From Candidatus Saccharibacteria bacterium CG2_30_41_52 (GTDB lineage Bacteria > Patescibacteriota > Saccharimonadia > Saccharimonadales > Saccharimonadaceae): a stretch of DNA of 55,356 bases. A program made the translations under genes and the position numbers. The stretch covers positions 1 to 55,356 of the forward strand of contig MNZN01000010.1 in NCBI GenBank assembly GCA_001873625.1, written 5' to 3'. The notes beneath the pieces were generated by a model. The model was not told the DNA's origin. It saw only the letters and a list, made by a program, of their open reading frames with translations, and made no database searches. The stretch's first letter is position 1, and the number at the start of each line of letters is the position of its first letter. Positions 18,223 to 27,724 of this stretch are shown here, piece after piece.

Positions 18223-19506
18223 CTACCCTAAAACAACGCTAATATCGGCACCGACTGGATAGGTCTTTGGATTATTATTTGAACTGTTCCAGCTGTCCTG
18301 AACAGGCTGTAGAATCTGCCAAGTTCTAAGTACTTCACCGCTGCTTGTAAACAAGCTTTTTTGGCTAGAAATAGCATCTACAATCACCTGTTCATACGCG
18401 TCAGGTAATTTAGTGTCAGCAGGATAGTTAAAGCTGAGGTGACGAGTCTCTAATTCGCGACTATAGCCAGGTTTTTTAACAAATAATTCGATGTCGATTC
18501 CTTCGTTTGGTTGAATTCTAAATACTAAACAGTTGCCACTAACGCCGTCATTCTTTTTCAAATTAATTTGTATTTCGGTCTTGGTCTCAGCAAGTGATTT
18601 ACCAGCCGTCAATGTAATTGGAACACCTAACCAGCGCGGTTGACCAGATTCGATACTCAGCGACACAAATGTTTCGACTTTACTGTCCAGATTACCCACT
18701 TCATCTTTATAACCTTCATATTGTGCGCGGATAGCTTTATTAGGATCGACAGGCTGTAACTGATTGAATGCTTGTTGGCGAAGTTCTGGCATATTGTCCC
18801 ATTCAAAATCATGTGGAATATCCATCAACGTTAGCGCCAACAATTGCATCATATGCCCCTGCACTACATCGCGCAGTGCACCGGTTTGTTCATAAAAATG
18901 CGTTCGACCTTCAATGCCCATTTTTTGTGACGCTATAACTTGAATTGATTCAATAAAATTATTATTCCAAACATCACTAAACAGTGCGTTTTTATCACGG
19001 AATGCAACGATATTTTGAGCCATTTCTTTGGCTAGATAATGGTCAATTCGATAAATTTGCTCTTCGCGGTAATGTCTAGCGGTTTGTTCAATCAACTTTT
19101 TGGCAGATACTAAATCAACTCCAAATGGTTTTTCGAACAAAATTTTTACATTATGAGCGTTCAAGCCCGCTTCACCCAAATAATCTACAATTTGAGCCGT
19201 AGCTAGCGGCGGAACTGCCATATATATTAACAATTGTTCATCATCACCAAGTGCTACGAAATCTTTGAGACCATAATAATCACCTGACGCATCCAAATTC
19301 ATAATATATGTTGATAATTTACCATCCAAAAACGACTCGTTACTACAATTTACAAATAATTCTGACTGATTAACTTCGTGGCGCGATACACCAATAACTG
19401 ACAACTCATTAAAATTACCCGTGCTAATAATTTGCTCAAGCGCTGGCAACAATTTACGAGTTGATAAATCACCAGTAATACCAAAAATCAGTAATTTTGT
19501 TTTCAC
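18223..19506 (-). CDS. zwf: Glucose-6-phosphate 1-dehydrogenase
   Basis: 427 residues, about 50-70 shorter than typical Zwf. The cofactor site FGITGDLSTRKLLPALE and the substrate/catalytic motif RIDHYLAKEMAQNI (about 156) are intact. Later parts such as VQGHMMQLLALTLMDIP and ITLTAGKSLAETKTEI match the family. It oxidises glucose 6-phosphate to the lactone hydrolysed by Pgl. The start is a GTG overlapping the TAG of the upstream malic enzyme gene (TAGTG), with AGAGG as ribosome-binding site, so the two are translationally linked. Both enzymes yield reduced nicotinamide cofactor. Confidence 0.93.
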   Translation of the reverse strand: MKTKLLIFGITGDLSTRKLLPALEQIISTGNFNELSVIGVSRHEVNQSELFVNCSNESFLDGKLSTYIMNLDASGDYYGLKDFVALGDDEQLLIYMAVPPLATAQIVDYLGEAGLNAHNVKILFEKPFGVDLVSAKKLIEQTARHYREEQIYRIDHYLAKEMAQNIVAFRDKNALFSDVWNNNFIESIQVIASQKMGIEGRTHFYEQTGALRDVVQGHMMQLLALTLMDIPHDFEWDNMPELRQQAFNQLQPVDPNKAIRAQYEGYKDEVGNLDSKVETFVSLSIESGQPRWLGVPITLTAGKSLAETKTEIQINLKKNDGVSGNCLVFRIQPNEGIDIELFVKKPGYSRELETRHLSFNYPADTKLPDAYEQVIVDAISSQKSLFTSSGEVLRTWQILQPVQDSWNSSNNNPKTYPVGADISVVLG

Positions 19507-20654
19507 TATACATACCTCTTTATCGTTTCAGAAACAGTATTCACTACTCGCGGTTCAAACATAGTTGGCAAAATTTTTGTTGGTGATAAATCAACTACCA
19601 AATCAGCCAGAGCCTTAGCAACACTTTCGAACATCTCAATCTTGAACTGATGAATGTTGGCTTCTAACATACCCTTAAAGATTCCGGGGAAAGCTAGCAA
19701 ATTATTCAATTGGTTTGGAAAGTCGCTTCGTCCGGTTGCAATAATATACGCACCGGCAGCTATTGCTTCGTCTGGCATAATTTCGGGCACAGGATTGGAA
19801 AGCGCCAAAATAATTGGTTTTTCAGCCATAGTTTTAACCATGTCACCAGTTAATAAACCCGGTTTCGATAGGCCAATAAATATATTTGAGCCTTTTACGG
19901 CATCAGTTAGCGTTCCACTAAACGATTCAGCAACGCTACCGCTTATTAATTCCATCTTTTCGGCCGTTAAATCTTTCCTGCCTTTATGAATAATTCCTTG
20001 GCTATCACAAAACAGAATGTTTTTTAGTCCGTAATGCAACAATAACCTGGCAGTTGCGACGCCGGCCGATCCGACACCATTAATTACAACTCGAACACTT
20101 TCTTTGGTTTGGTTAGTCAATTTTAATGCGTTGATTATTCCGGCTAAATTGACGGTTGCTGTGCCCCATTGGTCGTCGTGCATGACAGGAATTGGTAGTT
20201 CAGCCCGTAAACGTGCTTCAATTTCAAAACATCGTGGCGCAGAAATATCTTCTAAATTAATACCGCCAAAAACAGGTGCGATTTGCTTGACGGCTTTGAT
20301 AATTTCTTCGGTATCCTGCGTGTCTAGACATATTGGAAAAGCGTCAACGCCTGCAAATTCTTTAAAAATAGCTGCTTTGCCTTCCATGACTGGAATCGCG
20401 GCTAATGCGCCCAGATTGCCTAGGCCTAATATGGCTGAACCGTCAGAAACGATAGCGATAGTGTTGCGCTTGATCGTGTATTCACGCGCCAGTGATGGGT
20501 CACGCGCGATTTCGCGACATACTTCTGCTACTCCTGGCGTATAGGCCATAGATAAGACTTCAGATGAGTTAAGTTTTACCTTACTAACAACCTCTAATTT
20601 TCCGTGGTGTCGTTTGTGTAATTCGAGTGATCGTTGATAAACATCGTTTTGCAT
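19506..20654 (-). CDS. Malic enzyme (NAD(P)-dependent, oxaloacetate-decarboxylating type)
   Basis: 382 residues, the compact bacterial form without the phosphotransacetylase extension. The catalytic Tyr is in MAYTPGVAEVC, the active Lys in MEGKAAIFKEFAGVDAFP, a metal-binding acidic pair in INLEDISAPRCF, and the conserved HDDQWGTA motif follows. The nucleotide-binding fold begins GVGSAGVATARLLL. It converts malate to pyruvate and CO2 with reduction of NAD(P). It shares an operon with zwf, so cofactor supply may be their common purpose. A TACACT seven bases before the ATG is the promoter. Confidence 0.93.
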   Translation of the reverse strand: MQNDVYQRSLELHKRHHGKLEVVSKVKLNSSEVLSMAYTPGVAEVCREIARDPSLAREYTIKRNTIAIVSDGSAILGLGNLGALAAIPVMEGKAAIFKEFAGVDAFPICLDTQDTEEIIKAVKQIAPVFGGINLEDISAPRCFEIEARLRAELPIPVMHDDQWGTATVNLAGIINALKLTNQTKESVRVVINGVGSAGVATARLLLHYGLKNILFCDSQGIIHKGRKDLTAEKMELISGSVAESFSGTLTDAVKGSNIFIGLSKPGLLTGDMVKTMAEKPIILALSNPVPEIMPDEAIAAGAYIIATGRSDFPNQLNNLLAFPGIFKGMLEANIHQFKIEMFESVAKALADLVVDLSPTKILPTMFEPRVVNTVSETIKRYV

Positions 20655-20661
20655 AATATCT

Positions 20662-20667
20662 AGTGTA
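20662..20667 (-). promoter_or_regulatory. -10 element of malic enzyme-zwf operon
   Basis: TACACT, seven bases before the malic enzyme ATG. Confidence 0.55.
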
Positions 20668-20700
20668 GTCGCTTTAGCTTAAAATTAGTATTGATTCGCA

Positions 20701-21063
20701 CTAAAACTCTTCGTCTTGGAACCGATTTGGGACAAAATCTAATTGTTCGGCTGGCGTTCCTACCTCTTTGCCGTATTCCAATATTGCAAACCAATTTATT
20801 GGGTTGTTGTCCGTAATGAAAAATTTATTTTTAAATACGACTACTAATTTGCTACCGTCTGAATTATAAAAATGCAAATACCAATTAGCATCATACATCC
20901 CTGATTGGATTGTTTTAATCGTCGAGATTAAATCATTTTCGTTTACTAAAATTTTGTATATAACCAAACTACCTGCAGTCGTCTGGCTTAAAACAGTTAA
21001 ATTATCGAGTATATCGAGACTGACTAAACTTTTATCAATAACTAGTGCATGAAATTCCGACAT
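20701..21063 (-). CDS. Small protein of unknown function
   Basis: 120 residues from the ATG at 21063 (MSEFHALVIDKSLVSLD), which lies one base beyond the stop of the upstream DUF1801 gene. The longer frame reaching 21117 would overlap that gene by 53 bases and is less likely. The mixed alpha/beta composition includes MYDANWYLHFYNSDGSKLVVVF and KNKFFITDNNPINWFAI. No transmembrane helix, signal or recognised motif is seen. Placement suggests cotranscription with the DUF1801 protein. Confidence 0.7.
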   Translation of the reverse strand: MSEFHALVIDKSLVSLDILDNLTVLSQTTAGSLVIYKILVNENDLISTIKTIQSGMYDANWYLHFYNSDGSKLVVVFKNKFFITDNNPINWFAILEYGKEVGTPAEQLDFVPNRFQDEEF

Positions 21064-21064
21064 G

Positions 21065-21433
21065 CTATTTAGACTTACTTTTGTTCTCTTTGATTCGGAA
21101 TGTAACAATTTGTTCAATTAAATCATAGGGAATCGGGTGATCCAAAGGAAATTGTATCGAGCCTTTGGCGCTTTGATATGGCGCCAATTCTTTCCTGAAT
21201 GCTGCAACACCTGTTGGCGTAGGATAAAGTCCGATATGGTTTTTAAAAGCTGCAAAATGTATCAAATTGCCGTTTAGCTTGAACGTTGGCATCTGATAAC
21301 TGATTGCCTCGGTGGCCTCAGGAGCTAAACCCTGTACAATTCGCCTGATTTTTCCCAAAATATATTGAATATCATCAGGAAAATCATGAATATATTCATC
21401 GATAGTTTCAGGCTGTTTTTTATCAGTTTCCAT
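21065..21433 (-). CDS. DUF1801/YdhG-like protein
   Basis: 122 residues. The pattern TIDEYIHDFPDDIQYILGKI, then EATEAISYQMPTFKLNGNLI, HFAAFKNHIGLYPTP and GSIQFPLDHPIPYDLI is the hallmark of the DUF1801 (YdhG/YjbR-related) family, which has a frataxin-like fold and no settled biochemical role. TATAAT lies six bases before the ATG. Confidence 0.9.
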   Translation of the reverse strand: METDKKQPETIDEYIHDFPDDIQYILGKIRRIVQGLAPEATEAISYQMPTFKLNGNLIHFAAFKNHIGLYPTPTGVAAFRKELAPYQSAKGSIQFPLDHPIPYDLIEQIVTFRIKENKSKSK

Positions 21434-21439
21434 ATACTA

Positions 21440-21445
21440 ATTATA
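21440..21445 (-). promoter_or_regulatory. -10 element of the DUF1801 gene
   Basis: Consensus TATAAT, six bases before the ATG. Confidence 0.6.
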
Positions 21446-21448
21446 CTA

Positions 21449-23788
21449 TTAATTCATACCAAGTCGGGCGAAGCCAAAAAATAGCGAACCAAAAACAATT
21501 ATCATAATAAACGGCGCGGCTATTGACACCCAATTGCGCTTGCCAGGTTTGAAATAACGCAATGTCAATGAATTTAACACGACAGATACAGAACTGAGGG
21601 CCATTGCAAGGCCGGCAAGTTCTGGCTTTAATACAAGTCCAAAGCTAGCAAACAATCTGGCGGCAATTGGTATGCCCACAACGTTATATATTAAGGCAAA
21701 AAATAGATTTTGTTTTATCTTGTCGACAGTCTCTCGCGATAATTGAATGGCTGTAATTACGTCCACTAGATCATTCTTTATCAAAACAATTCCACTAGTT
21801 TCCATAGCAATATCAGTACCATTACCCATAGCAATACCTAAATTAGATTGTGCCAAAGCAGGCGCATCATTAATACCATCGCCAACCATCGCGACATTCA
21901 GCCCAGCTAATTGTAGTTCTTTTATTTTTGCAGCTTTATCTTGTGGCAAAACTTCTGCAAGAACATTTTTAATGACCAGTTCGTTTGCGATTGCCGTCGC
22001 AGTTCGCTTGTTGTCGCCTGTAATCATGTAAACAGCCAGCCCCATTTTAGTCAGCACCGAGACAACTGATTTAGAATTAGCTTTCAAAGTATCAGCAACC
22101 GCAATTATTCCCAGCGCCGATTTGCCATCCGACAAAATCATTGCTGTTTTGCCCTGATCTTCTAAAACGCCGAGTTGATCGCTAATTTGTTTTAATGATT
22201 TTTCGCCAGCTTTTTCTATGGTTAGCAGTTTATTGCCAAAATAAAATTGTTTGCCTTTGATATGGCCCGTGATTCCTTTGCCTGAAATAGACTGAAAACC
22301 ATCAACTGTTAGCCTAGGCAATTTACGTTCATCTGCAGCCAGTACGATTGATTTGGCAAGTGGATGTTCACTATCACGTTCTAGCGAAGCAATAATTTGT
22401 AAAATATCATTTTCTTTTTGATGATTTAAGCTAATAACGTCTGTCACGACTGGTTTGCCGTACGTCAATGTACCTGTTTTATCAAACACAATCGTGTTAA
22501 CTCGACGGGCAGCTTCCAGTGGTTCGCCGCCCTTCACTAACACCCCAGCGCCAGCCCCTTTGCCGGTACCAACCATAATCGCCGTTGGTGTCGCCAATCC
22601 AAGCGCACACGGGCACGCAATAACCAAAACGGCCGTGAATGCCATCAACGCGAATGAAAAACTGCTGCCCAATACAAAAAACCAAATAGCGAATGTAATT
22701 AGAGCAATAATAATGACCGCAGGTACAAACCAATTTGAAATTTTATCTGCCAATGCCTGAATCGGCGCCTTTGAATTTTGAGCTTCATCAACCATCCTGA
22801 TAATTTGCGACAACATCGTCTCGGAACCAACGTGAGTAACAGAGAATTCAAAACTACCAGTTTGATTAATAGTCGCACCAATAACGGAATCGCCCTTTTG
22901 CTTTTCTACTGGCATACTTTCGCCGGTAACCATTGACTCATCGATGTTTGAACTGCCTTTTGTTATTTGGCCGTCCAAAGGAACAGTCTCGCCAGGACGA
23001 ACCAGCAATATATCACCGTGTTTGATTTGATCAATCGGCTTATCAACTATTTCACCTTTTACGACCAAGTGAGCAGATTTTACCTGCAGATTCATTAATT
23101 TGTGTATAGCATCACTGGACGCGCTTTTTGCCCTAGCCTCTAACCATTTGCCTAGTAATACAAAAGTTATCAAAAAAGCTGATGTTTCAAAATATAGTTC
23201 AGGTATTTTTGCGCCACCAACGCCAATCAAACTATTGTTTTGAATCACGTACGCAATGTAAAATACGACACTGTAAAAATACGCAGCCGATGTGCCGATT
23301 GCGACTAAACTATCCATACCAAAACTCTTCATGCGCAAACTTGACCACATACCTTTATAAAAACCAGCACCTAAATAAAACTGGACAACCGTTGATAATA
23401 ACAACGATATTATTCCAACATATGGCATCAAAAGTTCAGCACCAGGAAGCCATTTCAAAAAGTCAGACGCCATAAAATAGACTAGCGGCAAGCTTAAAAC
23501 TGACCCAATCTTGAATTTTAGACTATATTCTTGTTCGGATTCACCATGATGCATGTGATCATGCGGATTACTGTCATCAATTTCACTCGCCGAATATCCA
23601 GTTTTTTTTACAGCCCCCATCAAATGGTCCATATGCGCCATGTCGTGGTCATACGTAATTGTAGCTTTTTCGCTGGCAAAATTTACGGTCGCGTCGGTTA
23701 CACCAGGTACCTTTTTAAGCTCTCTTTGAATGATATTCGCACAAGAACTACAGTGCATGCCATGTATCGCAAGTTTAGTTGTTGCCAT
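21449..23788 (-). CDS. copA: Copper-exporting P1B-type ATPase
   Basis: 779 residues from [10 protein letters not shown]. An N-terminal heavy-metal-associated domain carries GMHCSSC (about 8-14). Eight membrane helices follow, with the transport motif CPC in [13 protein letters not shown], the phosphorylated Asp in DKTGTLTYG, the P1B-specific SEHPLAK and the hinge [12 protein letters not shown]. It pumps Cu(I) out of the cytoplasm. The start at 23788 is one base after the TGA of the upstream gene, with AAGGA as ribosome-binding site; the longer frame to 23815 would overlap that gene. It is the third gene of the CsoR-controlled copper operon. Confidence 0.96.
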   Translation of the reverse strand: MATTKLAIHGMHCSSCANIIQRELKKVPGVTDATVNFASEKATITYDHDMAHMDHLMGAVKKTGYSASEIDDSNPHDHMHHGESEQEYSLKFKIGSVLSLPLVYFMASDFLKWLPGAELLMPYVGIISLLLSTVVQFYLGAGFYKGMWSSLRMKSFGMDSLVAIGTSAAYFYSVVFYIAYVIQNNSLIGVGGAKIPELYFETSAFLITFVLLGKWLEARAKSASSDAIHKLMNLQVKSAHLVVKGEIVDKPIDQIKHGDILLVRPGETVPLDGQITKGSSNIDESMVTGESMPVEKQKGDSVIGATINQTGSFEFSVTHVGSETMLSQIIRMVDEAQNSKAPIQALADKISNWFVPAVIIIALITFAIWFFVLGSSFSFALMAFTAVLVIACPCALGLATPTAIMVGTGKGAGAGVLVKGGEPLEAARRVNTIVFDKTGTLTYGKPVVTDVISLNHQKENDILQIIASLERDSEHPLAKSIVLAADERKLPRLTVDGFQSISGKGITGHIKGKQFYFGNKLLTIEKAGEKSLKQISDQLGVLEDQGKTAMILSDGKSALGIIAVADTLKANSKSVVSVLTKMGLAVYMITGDNKRTATAIANELVIKNVLAEVLPQDKAAKIKELQLAGLNVAMVGDGINDAPALAQSNLGIAMGNGTDIAMETSGIVLIKNDLVDVITAIQLSRETVDKIKQNLFFALIYNVVGIPIAARLFASFGLVLKPELAGLAMALSSVSVVLNSLTLRYFKPGKRNWVSIAAPFIMIIVFGSLFFGFARLGMN

Positions 23789-23789
23789 G

Positions 23790-25154
23790 TCATTTTCCTT
23801 CTGCGCCTGTCGCAATTACTGTTCCCCTGACAATTCCCATTGCACACGTTATCTGATAAGTACCAGGTTTTTTAACCACAAAAGGCAGTCTGACAATTCC
23901 CTTTTTAATTAATATCGGACTATTATATAAGCCCGGAATCATAATTGTGCTCATACAACCTTCGCCATCACCCTTGGCATCAACTTCCAAGACATAGGAT
24001 TTTCCTATTTGAACATTAAATGTATTCGGAGTTATATCCTGGCTGCTGACAGATGGTGTAAATACAGTTCGCAGTATAATTGCGTCTTTGTCTATCACAT
24101 TAGTATTTGAATTGTTTGGCAGGCTAAAATCAAATTTATATCCAGTTAAATTGACGCCGTTACTAATGTTAAATATGGCAAGTAATACAACCAACACGCC
24201 AACAAACCTAAAAAAGGTTTTAGAGAATTTGCCTTTTATAACCGACATTAATCCACCAACACCCAACAAACCTGGCGCAGTACCAATTGCAAATAATCCC
24301 ATTACAATTGACCCAGTCGCAAAGCTTCCGCTACCAATTGTGACCAGCTGCATTGCTTGAGTAAACCCGCATGGCAAAAAGAATGTTAATCCGCCCAAAA
24401 TCAAGGCGTTTTTATGACTATATTCCCTATTCTTATGCTGATTTATACCAAATAATTTAGCTAATCCAACGGGTAGAGTTATCCCTTTATTTGATAGCTT
24501 CGGAAATAGTTCAGTTAACTGCAATCCTAAAATTAGCATTACAAAACCAATAATAATCGTCAGCAAACCAGTTATTGTGCCGTCAAGTTTAGATAGTGAT
24601 CCAAAAGATCCTATTACTCCACCTAATACAAAGAAGGTTACAATTCGACCAAGATTAAAAAATAAATGAGGCTTGAATCTTTGAACTACAGTCGCCGATT
24701 GATGATTTTCAGCATACCTAGCCGACAATCCTATGACTAGTCCACCGACTAACGCCATACAAGTCGAAAAGCCGGCAGTTATACCAACCAACAAAGCGAC
24801 CATACCTTTGTCGTTGCCTAGATTACCCAAATTTATACCTGAAAAACCTAGAAATTTGAAAATAAAGAAAAGAATAATCAGGATTGCCAAACTAAATATG
24901 ATTTGAATATATGTCGACTTATCTCGGCTAAATAACGTTTTTTTATCGTATCCAACAATATAACCAGCCTTATCAATTGCCTTTTCAATTTGAGAGTCTG
25001 TTGGCTCATCGGTAAACTGAATTGTTGCTTTATTAGTTTTCAGGCTGACCGTAGCATTCATGACGCCTGGAATTTTGTTCAATTCTTCGGCGACAACAAT
25101 CGTACACGATTTACAGTGCATACCTTTTATTTGGATATCTTTTTGTTTGTGCAT
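23790..25154 (-). CDS. HMA / TauE-SafE-like membrane / cupredoxin fusion protein
   Basis: 454 residues in three parts. An HMA copper-binding domain (GMHCKSC, about 11-17) is followed by a membrane core of six or seven helices (about 85-335) resembling the DsbD/UreH/TauE-SafE two-repeat family, including [13 protein letters not shown]. The C-terminal cupredoxin-like domain has [12 protein letters not shown] and [10 protein letters not shown]. The architecture suggests that copper taken by the cytoplasmic domain is passed through or to the outside cupredoxin. It lies between csoR and copA and almost touches copA. Calling it a sulfite exporter, as automatic annotation may, would be misleading. 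Confidence 0.85.
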   Translation of the reverse strand: MHKQKDIQIKGMHCKSCTIVVAEELNKIPGVMNATVSLKTNKATIQFTDEPTDSQIEKAIDKAGYIVGYDKKTLFSRDKSTYIQIIFSLAILIILFFIFKFLGFSGINLGNLGNDKGMVALLVGITAGFSTCMALVGGLVIGLSARYAENHQSATVVQRFKPHLFFNLGRIVTFFVLGGVIGSFGSLSKLDGTITGLLTIIIGFVMLILGLQLTELFPKLSNKGITLPVGLAKLFGINQHKNREYSHKNALILGGLTFFLPCGFTQAMQLVTIGSGSFATGSIVMGLFAIGTAPGLLGVGGLMSVIKGKFSKTFFRFVGVLVVLLAIFNISNGVNLTGYKFDFSLPNNSNTNVIDKDAIILRTVFTPSVSSQDITPNTFNVQIGKSYVLEVDAKGDGEGCMSTIMIPGLYNSPILIKKGIVRLPFVVKKPGTYQITCAMGIVRGTVIATGAEGK

Positions 25155-25172
25155 GATTAAACTAACCCCACC

Positions 25173-25454
25173 CTATCTATTTAATAAATTCATCACAGTT
25201 AATATCTCGTCCGTCATTTTCGATTTAACTTTATTATCATCCGATTGCATTGCCGATTGAAAACAAGAATGTAAATGATCTTCCATCAACATTTTATGTG
25301 CTGATTTAAGCAACCCAATAACTGCCAGATTTTGTTGCATTATATCTACACAATACGCATCTTCGCTGAGCATTTTCTGAATTCGTGCCAGATGAGTTTG
25401 GGCTTTTTTGAAATTAATAACTGCTTTGTCTCGATTTGCATGATTTTGGGCCAT
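25173..25454 (-). CDS. csoR: Copper-sensing transcriptional repressor CsoR (DUF156)
   Basis: 93 residues from the ATG at 25454, which has AAGGAG seven bases upstream; a longer frame to 25478 would run into the promoter. The all-helical CsoR/RcnR fold has the Cys-His-Cys copper ligand set: Cys in DAYCVDIMQQ, then His and Cys in EDHLHSCFQSAM. Apo-CsoR binds operator DNA, and Cu(I) releases it. A perfect palindrome inside its own promoter (25483-25503) is the likely operator, giving autoregulation of the whole copper operon. Confidence 0.94.
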   Translation of the reverse strand: MAQNHANRDKAVINFKKAQTHLARIQKMLSEDAYCVDIMQQNLAVIGLLKSAHKMLMEDHLHSCFQSAMQSDDNKVKSKMTDEILTVMNLLNR

Positions 25455-25477
25455 AATGTTACTCCTTATTGCAATCA

Positions 25478-25506
25478 ATTATACCTATACCCCAGGTATA
25501 GGTCAA
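25478..25506 (-). promoter_or_regulatory. Copper-operon promoter with CsoR operator in the spacer
   Basis: On the minus strand a -35 TTGACC (25501-25506) and -10 TATAAT (25478-25483) are separated by exactly 17 bases. That spacer is almost entirely a perfect inverted repeat, CCTATACC-CCA-GGTATAGG (25484-25502, extended one base pair on each side). CsoR operators are palindromes with a G/C-rich centre flanked by TA steps, so this fits a repressor site that blocks RNA polymerase directly. Confidence 0.88.
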
Positions 25507-25552
25507 GATTCGTGTTATAAAATACGCCAGTCGTTCAACTAGCGTATTTATT

Positions 25553-25644
25553 TGGCGGAGAGAACAGGATTTGAACCTGCGGTACGGTTTGACCCATACA
25601 CACGCTTTCCAAGCGTGCGCCTTCAACCACTCGGCCACCTCTCC
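25553..25644 (-). tRNA. tRNA-Ser(GGA)
   Basis: A full cloverleaf with a long variable arm can be drawn on the minus strand. The acceptor GGAGAGG pairs with the 3' strand, discriminator G73 is present and CCA is encoded at 25553-25555. The anticodon loop TTGGAAA gives GGA, reading UCC/UCU. An inverted repeat AAATACGC/GCGTATTT just downstream (25530-25551) probably terminates it. Unlike the four tRNAs at 47-51 kb, no T-arm copy faces it. Confidence 0.96.
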
Positions 25645-25713
25645 ATACATCAACAATTATAACAGTTGTTTTTTTCACCTTAGAATATGGTTGCAGTTAA
25701 TCAGTCCGACTCT

Positions 25714-25719
25714 CATAAT
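25714..25719 (+). promoter_or_regulatory. -10 element of the ABC exporter operon
   Basis: CATAAT, seven bases before the ATG at 25727; it supports that start over the long frame that would cross the tRNA. Confidence 0.55.
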
Positions 25720-25726
25720 AGACGTA

Positions 25727-26491
25727 ATGGCAGTTGACACCCTTCCACCAGTTATACGACTGAGAGGCCTGCAAAAACGGTTTGGAATTGGTGACGCTGA
25801 AAATCTAGCCATAAACGGAATTAATCTGACAATCAACAGAGGTGAGTTTGTCGCAGTTATGGGTCCAAGCGGCTGCGGCAAAACAACTCTACTAAACATT
25901 CTAGGACTACTAGATCGTTCAGTTGATGGCGAATATGAATTAGACGGACAACCTGTTTCAGAAATATCAAAACGTAAACAAGCGCGAATTCGCAGCCAAC
26001 AAATTGGTTTTGTATTTCAAAGCTTTAATCTAGTCTCTCGCCTGAACGTCATCGAAAACGTAGCATTGCCACTAATCTACAAAGGTATTACTAGAACAAA
26101 ACGCTTACAAATCGCCAGCGATATTTTGCGCAACTTTCACTTAAACGAACGCGAATATTACATGCCATGTCAATTATCAGGTGGCCAAACTCAACGAGTT
26201 GCAATCGCGCGCGCATTAGTTAATGAACCTTCGATTATTTTGGCCGATGAGCCAACTGGCAACCTGGATTCACGTTCTAGCCACATTATTATGGAAGAAT
26301 TATCCGATCTGCATAAACGCGGCAACACAATTATTATGGTGACTCATAATCCCCGACTGACGACATACGCCAGCCGTGTTATTACAATGTTAGATGGCCA
26401 AATCGATACTGATACCCGCAATATCACAAAACAGCCAGTAACTCGTCATCGTAAAAAATCTGCTCGTAAATTGAAAAGGGGCAAAAAATAA
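25727..26491 (+). CDS. ABC transporter ATP-binding protein, MacB/LolD type
   Basis: 254 residues. Walker A GPSGCGKTT (about 47-55), Q-loop FVFQSFNLVSRL, signature LSGGQTQRVAIARAL, Walker B IILADEPTGNLD and switch His in MVTHNPRL are all intact, so it is an active ATPase. The closest type is the MacB/FtsE/LolD group, which drives permeases working by mechanotransmission. A basic tail (RHRKKSARKLKRGKK) is unusual and could touch membrane lipids. The stop overlaps the next start (TAATG), so it pairs with the 26491 permease. The substrate may be a peptide, lipoprotein or toxin. Confidence 0.93.
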   Translation: MAVDTLPPVIRLRGLQKRFGIGDAENLAINGINLTINRGEFVAVMGPSGCGKTTLLNILGLLDRSVDGEYELDGQPVSEISKRKQARIRSQQIGFVFQSFNLVSRLNVIENVALPLIYKGITRTKRLQIASDILRNFHLNEREYYMPCQLSGGQTQRVAIARALVNEPSIILADEPTGNLDSRSSHIIMEELSDLHKRGNTIIMVTHNPRLTTYASRVITMLDGQIDTDTRNITKQPVTRHRKKSARKLKRGKK

Positions 26492-27723
26492 TGCGTTTTC
26501 TATTTTTAAATCACGTTCAAAATGCATTTCAATCATTACGCAGTAGTCGTGTTCGTAGCGCATTAACAATGTTAGGTGTAACAATTGGCGTTGCTAGCGT
26601 TACCGCGATTTTAGCCCTTAGTGGTGGTGCCAGCAAAATAATTAGTGACCAGATTAGTTCGCTTAGCGGCAACATAGCTGTGATTCGACCCGGAATCGCG
26701 ACCGATCCGATTATCAGCATCACTCAACCAAAACTAAATCATTACTATGCGACCAGCACACTGACTGAAGCTGATATTTTATATATCAAAAATACGCCTC
26801 ACATTTCAGAAGTTGCGCCATTAATGGTGCTGAGCGGCTCAATCAAAGCTAGTTCAGTCGCACCAAGCGAATCTACAGTCGTCGCAACTACACCAGGACT
26901 AGCTAATATTTCCAACCTTAAACTTCGCGAAGGTCAATTTTTAGATAAAGATCTAAAACAGGACGCAGTTGTTATAGGTACACAATTATCGATAAATATA
27001 TTTGGCACCGAATCATCAATCGGTAGAATACTTACAATCCGCGGACAAACCTTCACAGTTGTCGGCATATTAAAACGATCGAATAATCCAATTAATTACA
27101 ACTCTATCGATTTCGACAACGTTGCAATAATTAACTTTACTGAGGGTAAAAAGCTAAACCAGAACGTCGCACAAATTCAACAAATAGATATTAAGGCGGA
27201 TTCAATTGCCAACCTTAATCCTGCAATCGCTAATATCAGCAAGACAATTCTAAAAAGCCACAATGGCGAAAAAGACTTCTCAGTCCTAACTGGCGACCAA
27301 ATTTCACAATCAACCAGCCAGCTATTCTATATGATTGCCGGCGTAACAACTGCTATCGCTGCAATATCCCTGCTAGTCGGCGGGATCGGAATAATGAACA
27401 TCATGTTAGTCACCGTAGCCGAACGAACGCGCGAAATAGGTATTCGCAAAGCCCTAGGCGCCAGTAATTCTGACATTTCTTGGCAATTCTTGATCGAGTC
27501 ACTTGCCATCAGCATTAGTGGCGGCATAGCCGGATATATATGCGGATATTTGATCGCCTTTATTATCAGCCGCAGCTTTTTGACATTTGACCCAATAATA
27601 AATTGGCAAATATCTATTGTTGCATTAATTATTTCAATTTTTATGGGCACACTATTTGGACTATACCCAGCTTTCCGCGCATCACGAAAAGACCCTATCG
27701 AATCACTGTATCAATACAGTTAA
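26491..27723 (+). CDS. MacB-like ABC transporter permease
   Basis: 410 residues: N-terminal membrane helix (about 20-45), a large extracytoplasmic MacB_PCD domain (about 45-280), then three helices at the C-terminus. The cytoplasmic coupling segment is the family signature MNIMLVTVAERTREIGIRKALGAS. The start overlaps the ATPase stop by one base. There is no adjacent periplasmic adaptor, in line with a cell that lacks an outer membrane. Confidence 0.93.
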   Translation: MRFLFLNHVQNAFQSLRSSRVRSALTMLGVTIGVASVTAILALSGGASKIISDQISSLSGNIAVIRPGIATDPIISITQPKLNHYYATSTLTEADILYIKNTPHISEVAPLMVLSGSIKASSVAPSESTVVATTPGLANISNLKLREGQFLDKDLKQDAVVIGTQLSINIFGTESSIGRILTIRGQTFTVVGILKRSNNPINYNSIDFDNVAIINFTEGKKLNQNVAQIQQIDIKADSIANLNPAIANISKTILKSHNGEKDFSVLTGDQISQSTSQLFYMIAGVTTAIAAISLLVGGIGIMNIMLVTVAERTREIGIRKALGASNSDISWQFLIESLAISISGGIAGYICGYLIAFIISRSFLTFDPIINWQISIVALIISIFMGTLFGLYPAFRASRKDPIESLYQYS

Positions 27724-27724
27724 T

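Noticed and set aside
25571-25726. Long frame extending the ABC ATPase upstream
   Set aside because: It crosses the tRNA-Ser(GGA) gene; the ATG at 25727 has a -10 hexamer seven bases upstream and begins where ABC domains normally begin.
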